Origin: JALZOC01 sp035758845
Lineage (GTDB): Bacteria; Acidobacteriota; Vicinamibacteria; Vicinamibacterales; 2-12-FULL-66-21
Assembly (NCBI GenBank): GCA_035758845.1
Contig: DASTVZ010000072.1
Location: forward strand, 1-64,000
DNA: 64,000 bases
Reading direction: 5' to 3'
Both the position numbers and the translations under genes were made by a program. The notes beneath the pieces were generated by a model. The model did not search any database. It was given only the letters and a program-made list of their open reading frames with translations, and was not told the origin of the DNA. Shown here in pieces: positions 53,496-64,000 of the stretch (position 1 is the first letter of the stretch; every line of letters begins with the position of its first letter).

Positions 53496-53503
<8 letters not shown>
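52532..53503 (+). CDS. ArsR-type DNA-binding domain fused to a SAM methyltransferase-fold domain (SahR-like)
   Basis: 323 residues. Residues 1-75 are an ArsR winged helix (LYRLLGDDARLRLLRLVALE, GVSRHLGLLKDGGLV, GYTYYAI). Residues about 135-300 are a class I methyltransferase fold: SAM-binding motif VADLGCGEGYLTIE (154-167), IAVDRSPEVLKRARDLA and LSQALHHADDP. Regulators with this exact order, called SahR in Desulfovibrio-type bacteria, sense S-adenosylhomocysteine and control the SAM cycle. Its stop overlaps metH, which supports that role: the same transcript encodes the regulator and methionine synthase. No cysteines typical of arsenic sensing are seen. Confidence 0.88.
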
Positions 53504-57308
<3,805 letters not shown>

Positions 57309-57312
57309 TGAC

Positions 57313-57440
57313 GGAGGCGACGGAGGACACGGGACAAGCGGTCACGCGGAGACCCGGAAGTACGGAGGCAAGGTCAAAGAAATTCTTCCGTGTCTCCGCG
57401 TCTCCGTGTTGAAGTTTGTCCCGTGCTCTCCGTATCCTCC
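57313..57440. repeat. Inverted array of the GACGGAGGACACGG word
   Basis: ACGGAGGCGACGGAGGACACGGGACAAGCGG and ACGCGGAGACCCGGAAGTACGGAGG are followed, after a spacer, by TTCCGTGTCTCCGCGTCTCCGTGTTG and TTGTCCCGTGCTCTCCGTATCCTCCG. The outer arms (GGAGGCGACGGAGGACACGGGACAA with TTGTCCCGTGCTCTCCGTATCCTCC) pair with few mismatches. It separates metH from the tandem cyclophilin gene. A TATAAT at 57447-57452 follows, but no good -35 is at the right distance. Confidence 0.78.
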
Positions 57441-57460
57441 GAGACCTATAATCACCCGTC

Positions 57461-58618
57461 ATGCCGCGTCAGTCTTTGTTTGTTGCCGTACTCTCGCTTG
57501 TTCTCCTGACGTCTCCGGTCCTCGCGCAGCGACGGGGCGCACCCGCTCCCGCGACGCAGAATCCTGCGACTGCGCTGTTCACTACCCCGCTGTCGGCCGC
57601 GGAAATGACCAATAAGCAGGCGGTCGTTAACACGACAGCAGGAACAATCGTCATTGATCTGCGGCCGGACCTCGCGCCGAATCACGTGGGCTACTTCATG
57701 AAACTGGCGCGTGAACACGCGTTCGACGGCACAGCGTTTCATCGCGTCATCCGTATGGCGATCATTCAAGGCGGCGATCCGTTGTCGAAAGATCCGGCGA
57801 AGCGCAGTCTCTACGGAACCGGTGGCCTGGGGATGTTGAAAGCTGAGTTCAGCGCCGAGCCGGCTACGCGTGGAGCGGTCGCGGCGGTCCTTCAGCCGAA
57901 CAAACTCGATTCGGCAGGATCGCAGTTTTTCATCTGCGTGACCGATCAAGTGGCGCTCAACGGCAAGTACACGATCTTCGGTCGGGTCGCGGAAGGGATG
58001 GACGTGGCACAGAAGATCTCAGAAACCGCCGCGGATGCCGAGAATCGGCCCACCGAGCGGATCGTGATCACTGATGTCGCTATTCGCGAGACGCCGCCGC
58101 CCGAGCCGGAGCCGTTCGCGGGCGATCCGCCGACCGCGCTTGCGCAGTATCGCGCTGCCCTTGAAACATCGCTCGGCACCATTACCGTCGAGTTCTTTCC
58201 GGACAGAGCGCCAGAGCACGTCCGAAATTTTCTGCGGCTGGCCGAGACGGGAGTTTATGACGGCACCGCGTTTCATCGTGTCGTTCGAGGCTTCGTCGTG
58301 CAAACCGGCGCGCTCACGTCGCGTGCACCACTTACGGAGAAGCAGCGCAAGTACGTTCACACGCTCAAGCCGGAGTTCAGCGAGACGCCGCACGTCAAAG
58401 GCATTTTGTCGATGGCGCGGGGCGACGATCCGGCGAGCGCCACCACATCGTTCTTTATTGTGACCGGCAATGCGTCGTCGCTCGACGGGAAGTACACCGT
58501 ATTCGGCAGGGTCGTGGAAGGGTTGCCGGTGGTTGATGCGATTGAGCAGGCGCCCGTAAACGGTGAAACACCCGTCACTCGTATTGAACTCACAAGAGTC
58601 CGAATCATTCGCCCCTAG
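57461..58618 (+). CDS. Exported tandem cyclophilin-type peptidyl-prolyl isomerase
   Basis: 385 residues. After a signal peptide (MPRQSLFVAVLSLVLLTSPVLAQ) two cyclophilin domains follow: residues about 55-205 (FHRVIRMAIIQGGDPL, SQFFICVTDQVALNGKYTIFGRV) and about 220-385 (FHRVVRGFVVQTGALT, SFFIVTGNASSLDGKYTVFGRV). Both keep the FHR arginine, but the first lacks the usual MxQxG/GGF form, so one active site may be weaker. A tandem in one protein is unusual. It is the third cyclophilin gene in the window. The gene follows metH with a repeat array between them and is followed 15 bases later by the PQQ-propeller gene. Confidence 0.9.
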   Translation: MPRQSLFVAVLSLVLLTSPVLAQRRGAPAPATQNPATALFTTPLSAAEMTNKQAVVNTTAGTIVIDLRPDLAPNHVGYFMKLAREHAFDGTAFHRVIRMAIIQGGDPLSKDPAKRSLYGTGGLGMLKAEFSAEPATRGAVAAVLQPNKLDSAGSQFFICVTDQVALNGKYTIFGRVAEGMDVAQKISETAADAENRPTERIVITDVAIRETPPPEPEPFAGDPPTALAQYRAALETSLGTITVEFFPDRAPEHVRNFLRLAETGVYDGTAFHRVVRGFVVQTGALTSRAPLTEKQRKYVHTLKPEFSETPHVKGILSMARGDDPASATTSFFIVTGNASSLDGKYTVFGRVVEGLPVVDAIEQAPVNGETPVTRIELTRVRIIRP

Positions 58619-58633
58619 CCACGGATCAACACC

Positions 58634-59857
58634 ATGAAACGTTTTGTCATCGTGACGGCAATTCTGTCCCTCTCGAGCGTAGCCTCGAACCGAGCGTTCG
58701 ACGATTGGCCCCAGTGGCGTGGACCGAAACGGGACGGAATCTCCGTCGAACGCGGGCTTCTCAAGGCGTGGCCGGCTGCGGGTCCGCCGGTCGCGTGGCG
58801 TGCGGCTGGCGCGGGTGAAGGCTACTCGTCGTTCTCTGCGGCCAACGGCAGGCTCTATACCCTTGGCGCCCGCGGCGGCACTGAATATCTGATGGCGTAC
58901 GACGCCAACAGCGGCAAGAAGTTGTGGGAGATCGCCCACGGCCGGCGATTCAACAACGATAGAGGCGACGGTCCACGCTCGACCCCCACGGTCGATGGCG
59001 ATCGACTTTACACATTCGGCGCGAGCGGCGACATGTCGGTCGTGGAAGCCGCCAGCGGCAAGGTCTTCTGGAAGATGAACCTGCTCGACAAGTTCGGCGG
59101 GTCGAACATTCAGTGGGGGCTCAGTGAATCACCGCTCGTGCTGGCGGATCGGATTCTCGTCAGCCCGGGCGGGCGCGGCGCAGCAATTGTTGCCCTGAAC
59201 AAGACCGATGGTTCGGTGCTCTGGAAGAGCCTCGGAGACGAGCCCGGATACTCCTCGGCGGTGCTACACGAAGCCAACGGTGCGCGTGAAGCAATCTATT
59301 TCACCGCTGAGCGCGCACTTGGCGTTGACGTGGAAACCGGAAATCTCCTCTGGAGCTACAACCAGGTCGCTAACCAGACAGCCAATATCGCGACACCGAT
59401 CGTGCGCGGCAATCACGTGTTTTTGTCGTCCGCCTACGGCACTGGGGCGGCGCTGCTCGAGTTGACGCCCGCGCCCAACAAAGTCACCGCCCGGCAGGTG
59501 TACTTCACACGCGACATGCGTAACCATCACGCGAGTTCCGTACTCGTCGGCGACTACCTGTACGGATTCTCCGATGCGATTCTGACAGCGATGAAGTTCG
59601 ATAGCGGACAGGTGGCGTGGCGCGACCGCAGTGTCGGCAAAGGCTCCGTCATATTCGCGGACGATCGGCTGTATCTCTACAGCGAACAGGGGGTCGTCGG
59701 TTTGGCGGAAGCGAACCCGGCCGGGTATCGGGAGCACGGCCGTTTTCAGATCCGAGCGGGTGGCCTCCCCACCTGGAGCCATCCGGTCGTGTCGAACGGG
59801 AAGCTGTTTATTCGCGACCAGGACAATATCTACGCGTACGACGTCAGGCAGAAATGA
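58634..59857 (+). CDS. Exported PQQ-like beta-propeller repeat protein
   Basis: 407 residues. A signal peptide (MKRFVIVTAILSLSSVAS) precedes the usual DWPQWRGPKRDGIS opening and repeated blades of the pattern LYTLGARGGTEYLMAYDANSGKKLW, AASGKVFWKMNLLDK, LNKTDGSVLWKS and VDVETGNLLWSYN. PQQ-like propellers act as scaffolds or as lyases and dehydrogenases in the periplasm; no catalytic residue set is evident here, so function is unknown. It is 15 bases after the tandem cyclophilin stop, hence a probable operon. Confidence 0.87.
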   Translation: MKRFVIVTAILSLSSVASNRAFDDWPQWRGPKRDGISVERGLLKAWPAAGPPVAWRAAGAGEGYSSFSAANGRLYTLGARGGTEYLMAYDANSGKKLWEIAHGRRFNNDRGDGPRSTPTVDGDRLYTFGASGDMSVVEAASGKVFWKMNLLDKFGGSNIQWGLSESPLVLADRILVSPGGRGAAIVALNKTDGSVLWKSLGDEPGYSSAVLHEANGAREAIYFTAERALGVDVETGNLLWSYNQVANQTANIATPIVRGNHVFLSSAYGTGAALLELTPAPNKVTARQVYFTRDMRNHHASSVLVGDYLYGFSDAILTAMKFDSGQVAWRDRSVGKGSVIFADDRLYLYSEQGVVGLAEANPAGYREHGRFQIRAGGLPTWSHPVVSNGKLFIRDQDNIYAYDVRQK

Positions 59858-59869
59858 CTGAATCGCTAC

Positions 59870-59958
59870 TAATCCTGAATCCTCGAATCGCGAATCCTCG
59901 AATCCCGCGAATCGTCGGATCGCGGATCCCGGGCAACGGATCCCGGCAATGTTCCAGC
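59870..59958. repeat. Array mixing GAATCC and GGATCCCG words
   Basis: CTGAATCCTCGAATCGCGAATCCTCGAATCCCGCGAATCG is followed by GGATCGCGGATCCCGGGCAACGGATCCCGGCA. It links the GAATCG and GGATCCCG forms seen separately elsewhere, and lies in the gap before the NYN protein gene. Repeat family as 7496-7546. Confidence 0.7.
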
Positions 59959-60035
59959 GCGAATGAGCGATAATGGAAGGATAGCCAGGAGGCCGTGGGA
60001 GTAACCCGTAAGTTGCAAAAGGAATACAGGAAGTC

Positions 60036-61559
60036 TTGCCAGATACACGATTAAAGATTGCGGTTTTCATTGATTTCGACAATATCGAGATCGGGGTCAA
60101 GAGCACGCTCGGCGTGCAGTTCGATATCGGGATCGTCCTCGAAGCGCTGCGTGAACGGGGCGACGTCGTTTCGAAGGTTGCGTACGGCGACTGGACACGT
60201 GCAGGGGATTACAGCCGATCGCTGACCCAGCATGCGACCAAGCTGGTTCAGCGCAACCTGACGCCCGGCGGCGACAAGAACGGGGCCGACATCAACCTTG
60301 CGCTCGATGCGCTCGAGATGGCCTTCACGCACACTCACATCAACGCCTACGTGATCGTCGGCGGCGACAGTGATTTCATCAGCCTCGTCGAAAAGCTCAA
60401 ACAGTACGACAAACAGATCTTCGTAGTAGGCGGCCGCTCGTTTACGAGCCTCGTGATGCAGCGGAACTGCCACGAGTTCATCGCCTACGAGAATCTCGTG
60501 GGCTCGCGGCGTCCGTCCGACCGCGGCCGTCAATCCGGACCGGTCGCGGCACAGACATCGATCGAGCAGGCGGTTCCGCTTGTGCGCCGCGCGCTGAAGG
60601 TCCTGACCGACCGCGAAGTTTCTCCGCAGCTCGGGCTGTTGAAGAGCACGCTGTTGCAGCTTGACTCGACGTTCTCCGAGCGCACGTACGGTGCCGGGAG
60701 CTTTCGCGACTTTGCGCAGAAGCTTGCCGCCGCCGGACACGTCGTCCTGCGCGAGGCCGGACGCAACGTGCTCGTCGAATTGCCCGAGACCGGTAATGGC
60801 GCTGAAGAGGCGCGCGTCGTCCAGCCGCAGCCGTCGATGCACGCATCGCAGCGCCGTCCCGAAGAAAAGGACGCCCAATCCGACTTTGCGGCATCAAATG
60901 GTGGCCGTTCCGAACCAAGAACCGCCGACGGTATCCGCGAAGTGCGACGGCTGTTTCAGTCGGCGCAGAATCCGCCGCGCTGGCCGATGTACATCCGCCA
61001 GGCCAAGCAGTACCTGCGCAACGTGGACATGTCGTTCGACGAGCGCAAGTACGGGTTCGCCAGTCTCGTCGATCTGATGCGCGCCTGTCAGCGTGAAGGC
61101 TTGTTCCGGATCGAACGCGATCGCCAGGGTGTCATGCGCCTGTTCCCCGGCAACATCATGCAGCCCGATGCGGCAGACGATGACAATCGCGGAAACGTGG
61201 CGGAACCGGTTGCGGCCTCACCGGCGGCGAGCGAGTGGTCACCGGAGGAAATGCCGGCAGAACCCGACGTAGTCGACGGCGACGTCGTTCAGGAAATGAA
61301 CACGCCGGCACAGGTCGTTGATGTCGAGGCGCAGGTGGCAGGGTTTGCTGCGGTCGAAGAGGCGGGAAATGCGCCCGCGCCAGCTCGGAAACGAGGTGGA
61401 CGACGAGGCAAGGGGCAGCCGCCGGCCGAGGCCCGTCAGCCTGACGGCACCGAGTTGCAGGAACAGGCGGCGGATCGTCGCGGTGCACGCAAGGACGCCA
61501 AGGCTCCAAGGACGCGCAAGGCACCATCAAAGCCGCGTGCACCACGCAGAACCTCGTAG
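60036..61559 (+). CDS. NYN-domain RNase-like protein with two LOTUS/OST-HTH domains
   Basis: 507 residues. The NYN/PIN-type nuclease domain has FIDFDNIEIG (Asp13, Asp15, Asn16), NGADINLALDALEMA and VIVGGDSDFISLVEKL, the metal-binding acids of the family. Two OST-HTH (LOTUS) domains follow at about 180-255 (LLKSTLLQLDSTFSERTYGAGSF) and 305-375 (MYIRQAKQYLRNVDMSFDERKYGFASL). The C-terminus is long, acidic, then strongly basic (KRGGRRGKGQ, KAPRTRKAPSKPRAPRR), consistent with RNA binding. This is the bacterial counterpart of MARF1-type proteins. It begins at a TTG after AGGAAG. The nearby LabA-like name is not meant: LabA has NYN but no LOTUS domains. Confidence 0.9.
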   Translation: MPDTRLKIAVFIDFDNIEIGVKSTLGVQFDIGIVLEALRERGDVVSKVAYGDWTRAGDYSRSLTQHATKLVQRNLTPGGDKNGADINLALDALEMAFTHTHINAYVIVGGDSDFISLVEKLKQYDKQIFVVGGRSFTSLVMQRNCHEFIAYENLVGSRRPSDRGRQSGPVAAQTSIEQAVPLVRRALKVLTDREVSPQLGLLKSTLLQLDSTFSERTYGAGSFRDFAQKLAAAGHVVLREAGRNVLVELPETGNGAEEARVVQPQPSMHASQRRPEEKDAQSDFAASNGGRSEPRTADGIREVRRLFQSAQNPPRWPMYIRQAKQYLRNVDMSFDERKYGFASLVDLMRACQREGLFRIERDRQGVMRLFPGNIMQPDAADDDNRGNVAEPVAASPAASEWSPEEMPAEPDVVDGDVVQEMNTPAQVVDVEAQVAGFAAVEEAGNAPAPARKRGGRRGKGQPPAEARQPDGTELQEQAADRRGARKDAKAPRTRKAPSKPRAPRRTS

Positions 61560-61562
61560 AAC

Positions 61563-62642
61563 CTACATCACATCGTCAAAGAGCGGCAGCCGTGTCTCAT
61601 CCCGCTTCTCGCTTGGATCGACGAGATTATGGACGCTCACGCCGAGTAATCGAATGGGCCGGTGACCGGCTTCCGTTTTGTCGAGCAGGGCGACCGCGCG
61701 GGCCGCGATATCGTCGGCATCCCGCGTCGGCGGATCGCTCGAGTGACTGCGCGTGACCGTCGTGAAGTCGCTGTAGCGAACCTTGATCGTGACCGTCCGG
61801 CAGAAGAGCATCTTTCGCTCGAGCCATGCGGCACTGTCGCGCGCCCTTTCGTCGATCTCGTTTCGGATCTCTTCAAGATCCGTGAGATCTTCCGCGAACG
61901 TATTCTCGGTGCCTGACGATTTGGCCGATTGATTCGGCTCGACCGGCCGATCGTCGATGCCGTCGGCCAGCCGGCGCAGCCAGTCGGCATGACTGCCAAG
62001 CGCATCCTGCAGAAGTTTCCCGCTCGCCGTGCGCACGTCGACAAGTCGTTCTATTCCGCGCTCGCGGAGCCGCTTCGCCGTCACCGGGCCGACACCCCAC
62101 AACGCATCGACGGGAAGCCTCTGGAGAAATTGTTCAACCCGTTCGGGCGCAATCACCGTCAGGCCGTCCGGCTTCTTCCAGCCGGAAGCGATCTTCGCGA
62201 GGAACTTGTTGGGCGCAACGCCAGCCGACGCGGTCAAGCCGGTTGCCGATTTGATTTCGGTCTTGATGCGCCGGGCAACGGTCTGTCCAAGCGTTTCGCC
62301 CCACACGTTCTCCGTCACATCGAGATACGCCTCGTCGAGCGACAGTGGCTCAACGAGCGGCGTCACGCGGCGAAAAATCGCGAACACTGCCTGTGAGGCC
62401 GCACGGTATCGTTGGAAATCGGGTCTGACGATGACAAGCGATGGGCACACCCTGACGGCGCGCGCCATCGGCATCGCCGATCGAACGCCAAACGCTCTCG
62501 CTTCATAGCTCGCCGCCGCAACGACGCCTCGCTGATCGGGACTGCCGCCGACCGCAACTGGAAGGCCTCGTAGGTCCGGCTTGTCGCGTTGCTCCACCGA
62601 CGCGTAGAACGCGTCCATGTCAATGTGAAGTATTCGGCGCAC
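61563..62642 (-). CDS. dinB: DNA polymerase IV (Y-family translesion polymerase)
   Basis: 359 residues. The catalytic set is intact: HIDMDAFYASVE (Asp8, Asp10), PLSLDEAYLDV (Asp103, Glu104) and SYEARAFGVRSAM with the fingers region. The little-finger part ends in LLGVSVHNLVDPSE and a beta-clamp-type motif near the C-terminus (TRLPLFDDVM). It bypasses damaged bases with low fidelity. The true start is probably GTG at 62642 (VRRILHIDMDAF, with GGGAAGAG upstream): the further ATG at 62693 would add 17 residues encoded by the GGATCCCG repeat. Confidence 0.9.
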   Translation of the reverse strand: MRRILHIDMDAFYASVEQRDKPDLRGLPVAVGGSPDQRGVVAAASYEARAFGVRSAMPMARAVRVCPSLVIVRPDFQRYRAASQAVFAIFRRVTPLVEPLSLDEAYLDVTENVWGETLGQTVARRIKTEIKSATGLTASAGVAPNKFLAKIASGWKKPDGLTVIAPERVEQFLQRLPVDALWGVGPVTAKRLRERGIERLVDVRTASGKLLQDALGSHADWLRRLADGIDDRPVEPNQSAKSSGTENTFAEDLTDLEEIRNEIDERARDSAAWLERKMLFCRTVTIKVRYSDFTTVTRSHSSDPPTRDADDIAARAVALLDKTEAGHRPIRLLGVSVHNLVDPSEKRDETRLPLFDDVM

Positions 62643-62647
62643 CGTGC

Positions 62648-62735
62648 TCTTCCCGGGATCCGGAAGTCCGGGGTCCGGGATCCGAGGATTCAACGATTCA
62701 ACGATTAGCGATTCGCGATTCGCGATTAGTGATTC
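62648..62735. repeat. Array of GGATCCGG and GCGATTC words upstream of dinB
   Basis: CCCGGGATCCGGAAGTCCGGGGTCCGGGATCCG is followed by GATTCAACGATTCAACGATTAGCGATTCGCGATTCGCGATTAG. The first half lies in the apparent N-terminal coding extension of dinB and supports the later GTG start. Family as 7496-7546 and 59870-59958. Confidence 0.7.
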
Positions 62736-63035
62736 TATCCGCCCACCACGCCCATGGAACCAGCAACCATGCCGTCAGCGCGGAGAATGCGAGCGTGCGC
62801 ATGTCCGGGGGTGGCGGACCGACTGACGACGCGAAATACGCGACGAGCAGAAAGCCATCAGCAGCCAGAACGAAGTCCGTCGTCGCGCGGCACCGCCGGA
62901 TCCGACGTACAACACAATGCTTCCCGCGAACATCGTCAACTCGACCAGGAAGAGTCGCCGAGTCCAAGGGTGATGTGCCCGATGAACATGAGAGTGATAC
63001 TAAGCCTAAACTGTTGCGATGAAGGAGATTGTTCA
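62736..63035. other. Region between dinB and the AhpD-like gene
   Basis: 300 bases without a good gene. On the reverse strand, at about 62730-62930, short frames encode hydrophobic stretches (TDFVLAADGFLLVAYFASS and MRTLAFSALTAWLLVPWAWW) that would match a small two-span membrane protein if joined by a frameshift near 62880, so a decayed membrane gene is possible. The last 30 bases hold the ribosome site GAAGGAG of the next gene. Confidence 0.35.
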
Positions 63036-63596
63036 ATGACCTGGATTCGCGTGATCCCCTTCGATCAGAATGACAAACTTCGCTCCGCGCGCGAGGCGCA
63101 GCAGAAGATGTATCCGATCGAATACGCCGAGCCCACACATCCGCACCATGCGCAGACCGACGGCATCGTCGCATCGCACTCGCTCATCCCGGATGCGCTA
63201 TATCACTCGTTTGCGGCGTTTGGCGCGATGATGTCGCCGGAGTTGCCGCTCAGCCGGCGGCAGCACGAGATGATCACGACGGTCGTGTCGGCGATCAACC
63301 GGTGCCAGTATTGACTCGAGTCTCACGCAGAGTTTCTGCGTCGCGTCACGTTGGATGAAGCGCTGGTCGAGGCGCTGAAAACGGACTACCGGTCGGCGCC
63401 GATCTCGAATCAGGATCGAGTGATGCTCGAATATGTCGAGCAGATCACTCGCGATGCCACGAGCGTTTCTCCCGCCTTCCACGATCGCCTCCGAGGTGTC
63501 GGTTTCGACGATCGCGGGATCCTGCAGATCACGCTGATTGCGTCGTGGTTCAACTACATCAACCGCGTTGCTGACGCGCTCGGCGTCGGACGGTAG
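63036..63596 (+). CDS. AhpD-like (CMD-domain) selenoprotein with in-frame TGA (Sec93)
   Basis: 186 residues if TGA at 63312-63314 is read as selenocysteine. The ribosome site GAAGGAG (63021-63027) is eight bases from the ATG. N-terminal VIPFDQNDKLRSAREAQQKMY and LSRRQHEMITTVVSAINRC lead to C90-Q-Y-TGA-L-E-S-H97, exactly the CxxC-xxx-H redox motif of AhpD/peroxidase-related proteins, with TGA at the resolving cysteine. Downstream reading continues in frame (AEFLRRVTLDEALVEALK... to NRVADALGVGR) at full family length. AhpD-type CxxU selenoproteins are known in bacteria, including acidobacterial metagenomes. An ordinary nonsense mutation is the alternative, but the hairpin after the TGA argues against it. 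Confidence 0.85.
63312..63348 (+). promoter_or_regulatory. Candidate bacterial SECIS hairpin overlapping the TGA codon
   Basis: ACGCAGA (63325-63331) and TCTGCGT (63335-63341) form a perfect seven-pair stem with the three-base loop GTT (63332-63334). Outside it, TGAC (63312-63315, including the TGA) can pair with GTCA (63345-63348). The apical loop lies 17 bases after the TGA, within the spacing needed by SelB, and a GU in the loop is the feature shared by bacterial SECIS elements. The hairpin lies within the coding sequence, as it must in bacteria. Confidence 0.65.
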
Positions 63597-63663
63597 TTCC
63601 GATCCGCCGCGCCGCAGATGTCCTCTTGACTTGACTACATGTAATGTATTCAACATCGACCCG

Positions 63664-64000
63664 ATGGAGCACGCCGTATCGATCTCGCTGCTGCCGGCGA
63701 GGCTTGCTGGCTGGTTGCTGGCCGCACTCGGCGCGCTCGCTCTGGTGTTGTCGGCCCTCGGCACCTACGGTGTCTTGTCGTTCCTCGTGCGATCGCGCTC
63801 GAAGGAGCTGGCCATCCGGCTCGCCATCGGCGCGTCGCCCGCGCAGGTAGGCTTCATGGTGATTCGCCAGTCGCTCGCGTGGACAGGTGTCTGCGCCAGT
63901 GTCGGCATGGGGCTCGCGCTCGTCGTCACGCAACTGCTCACATCATTTCTGTACGGCGTGAATCCGCGCGACCCGTTCATCTTCGGGCTGGTCGCGGCGC
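63664..64000 (+). CDS. C-terminal part of an ADOP/MacB-type FtsX permease (runs off the window)
   Basis: From an ATG at 63664 the reading frame encodes MEHAVSISLLPARLAGWLLA, a transmembrane stretch, then GTYGVLSFLVRSRSKELAIRLAIGASPAQVGFMVIRQS and LYGVNPRDPFIFGLVAA to the edge. These are the last domain of the large ABC-type permeases with adjacent MacB-like and FtsX segments that are frequent in Acidobacteria. The first ~600 residues of such a protein are absent: only 67 bases separate this fragment from the AhpD-like gene. It may be a remnant left by deletion, or a start within a longer reading frame. No ATPase gene is visible. Confidence 0.6.
   Translation, partial: MEHAVSISLLPARLAGWLLAALGALALVLSALGTYGVLSFLVRSRSKELAIRLAIGASPAQVGFMVIRQSLAWTGVCASVGMGLALVVTQLLTSFLYGVNPRDPFIFGLVAA

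Noticed and set aside
57447..57452. Perfect TATAAT before the tandem cyclophilin gene
   Set aside because: The only TTG-type -35 (57416) is 25 bases away, too far for a sigma-70 promoter, and the site is in a repeat border.
60036..61559. LabA-type KaiC output protein linked to the KaiC cluster
   Set aside because: The protein has a NYN domain like LabA but also two LOTUS domains and a basic tail; it lies 46 kb from kaiC on the same strand and I see no evidence of a joint function.
62754..63314. 186-codon plus-strand ORF running into the AhpD-like gene
   Set aside because: It lies in another frame than the AhpD-like gene until its last part, and its translation in 62754-63030 has no family features; the ribosome site GAAGGAG and the AhpD N-terminus fix the start at 63036.

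Overview
The window is about 62-65% GC by eye, gene-dense and free of rRNA, tRNA, CRISPR and transposase genes. I read it as a chromosomal segment of a soil-type Acidobacteriota, probably of the Vicinamibacteria lineage. The support is indirect: a VWA protein of the acidobacterial VWFA-related type, a carboxypeptidase-regulatory-like TonB receptor, a winged-helix/TPR protein, an ADOP-type FtsX permease end, and many short gene pairs with ATGA overlaps. The taxonomic call is inference; no marker gene is present.

Layout. 1-9000: left-edge fragment of a probable PP2C-type phosphatase, kbl, a DUF5658-like membrane protein, an aminotransferase/AI-2E transporter pair, a VWA/OmpA-like pair, a beta-barrel protein and a secreted class V aminotransferase-fold enzyme. 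9000-16200: a stand-alone LigD polymerase domain, an SDR, then a KaiC ATPase flanked by two response regulators whose C-terminal halves are KaiB domains, an aminotransferase and an MTHFR-like protein. 16200-24800: a co-directional run with PLP deaminase, beta-CASP RNase, M49 peptidase, HEAT-cyclophilin fusion and winged-helix/TPR regulator. 24900-32700: FAD oxidoreductase, class A serine hydrolase, MFS transporter, TonB receptor with partner. 32900-38750: two-component pair, phosphoesterase, two amidohydrolases. 38790-51460: DUF349 protein, cyclophilin, MFS, PepF, iron permease-like protein, two hydrolases, M1 aminopeptidase. 51700-64000: DUF4440-like protein, ArsR-methyltransferase plus metH, tandem cyclophilin, PQQ propeller, NYN/LOTUS protein, dinB, a probable selenoprotein, and the tail of an ABC permease.

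The three points most worth a second look are: (1) the REC-KaiB / KaiC / REC-KaiB cluster (10909-14054), a clock-like module in which KaiB is fused to a phosphorylatable receiver domain, with one copy frameshifted and lacking its conserved lysine; (2) an AhpD-like gene at 63036-63596 whose in-frame TGA sits exactly at the second cysteine of the CxxC motif and is followed by a SECIS-like hairpin, so probably a CxxU selenoprotein; (3) a set of unrelated short 'words' (for example CCACGGAT, GGATCCCG, CAGCATT, GGCTGCT, AAAGGG), each arranged as an imperfect array followed by its own reverse complement, filling most long intergenic gaps and in places entering coding sequence (metH linker, amidohydrolase C-terminus).
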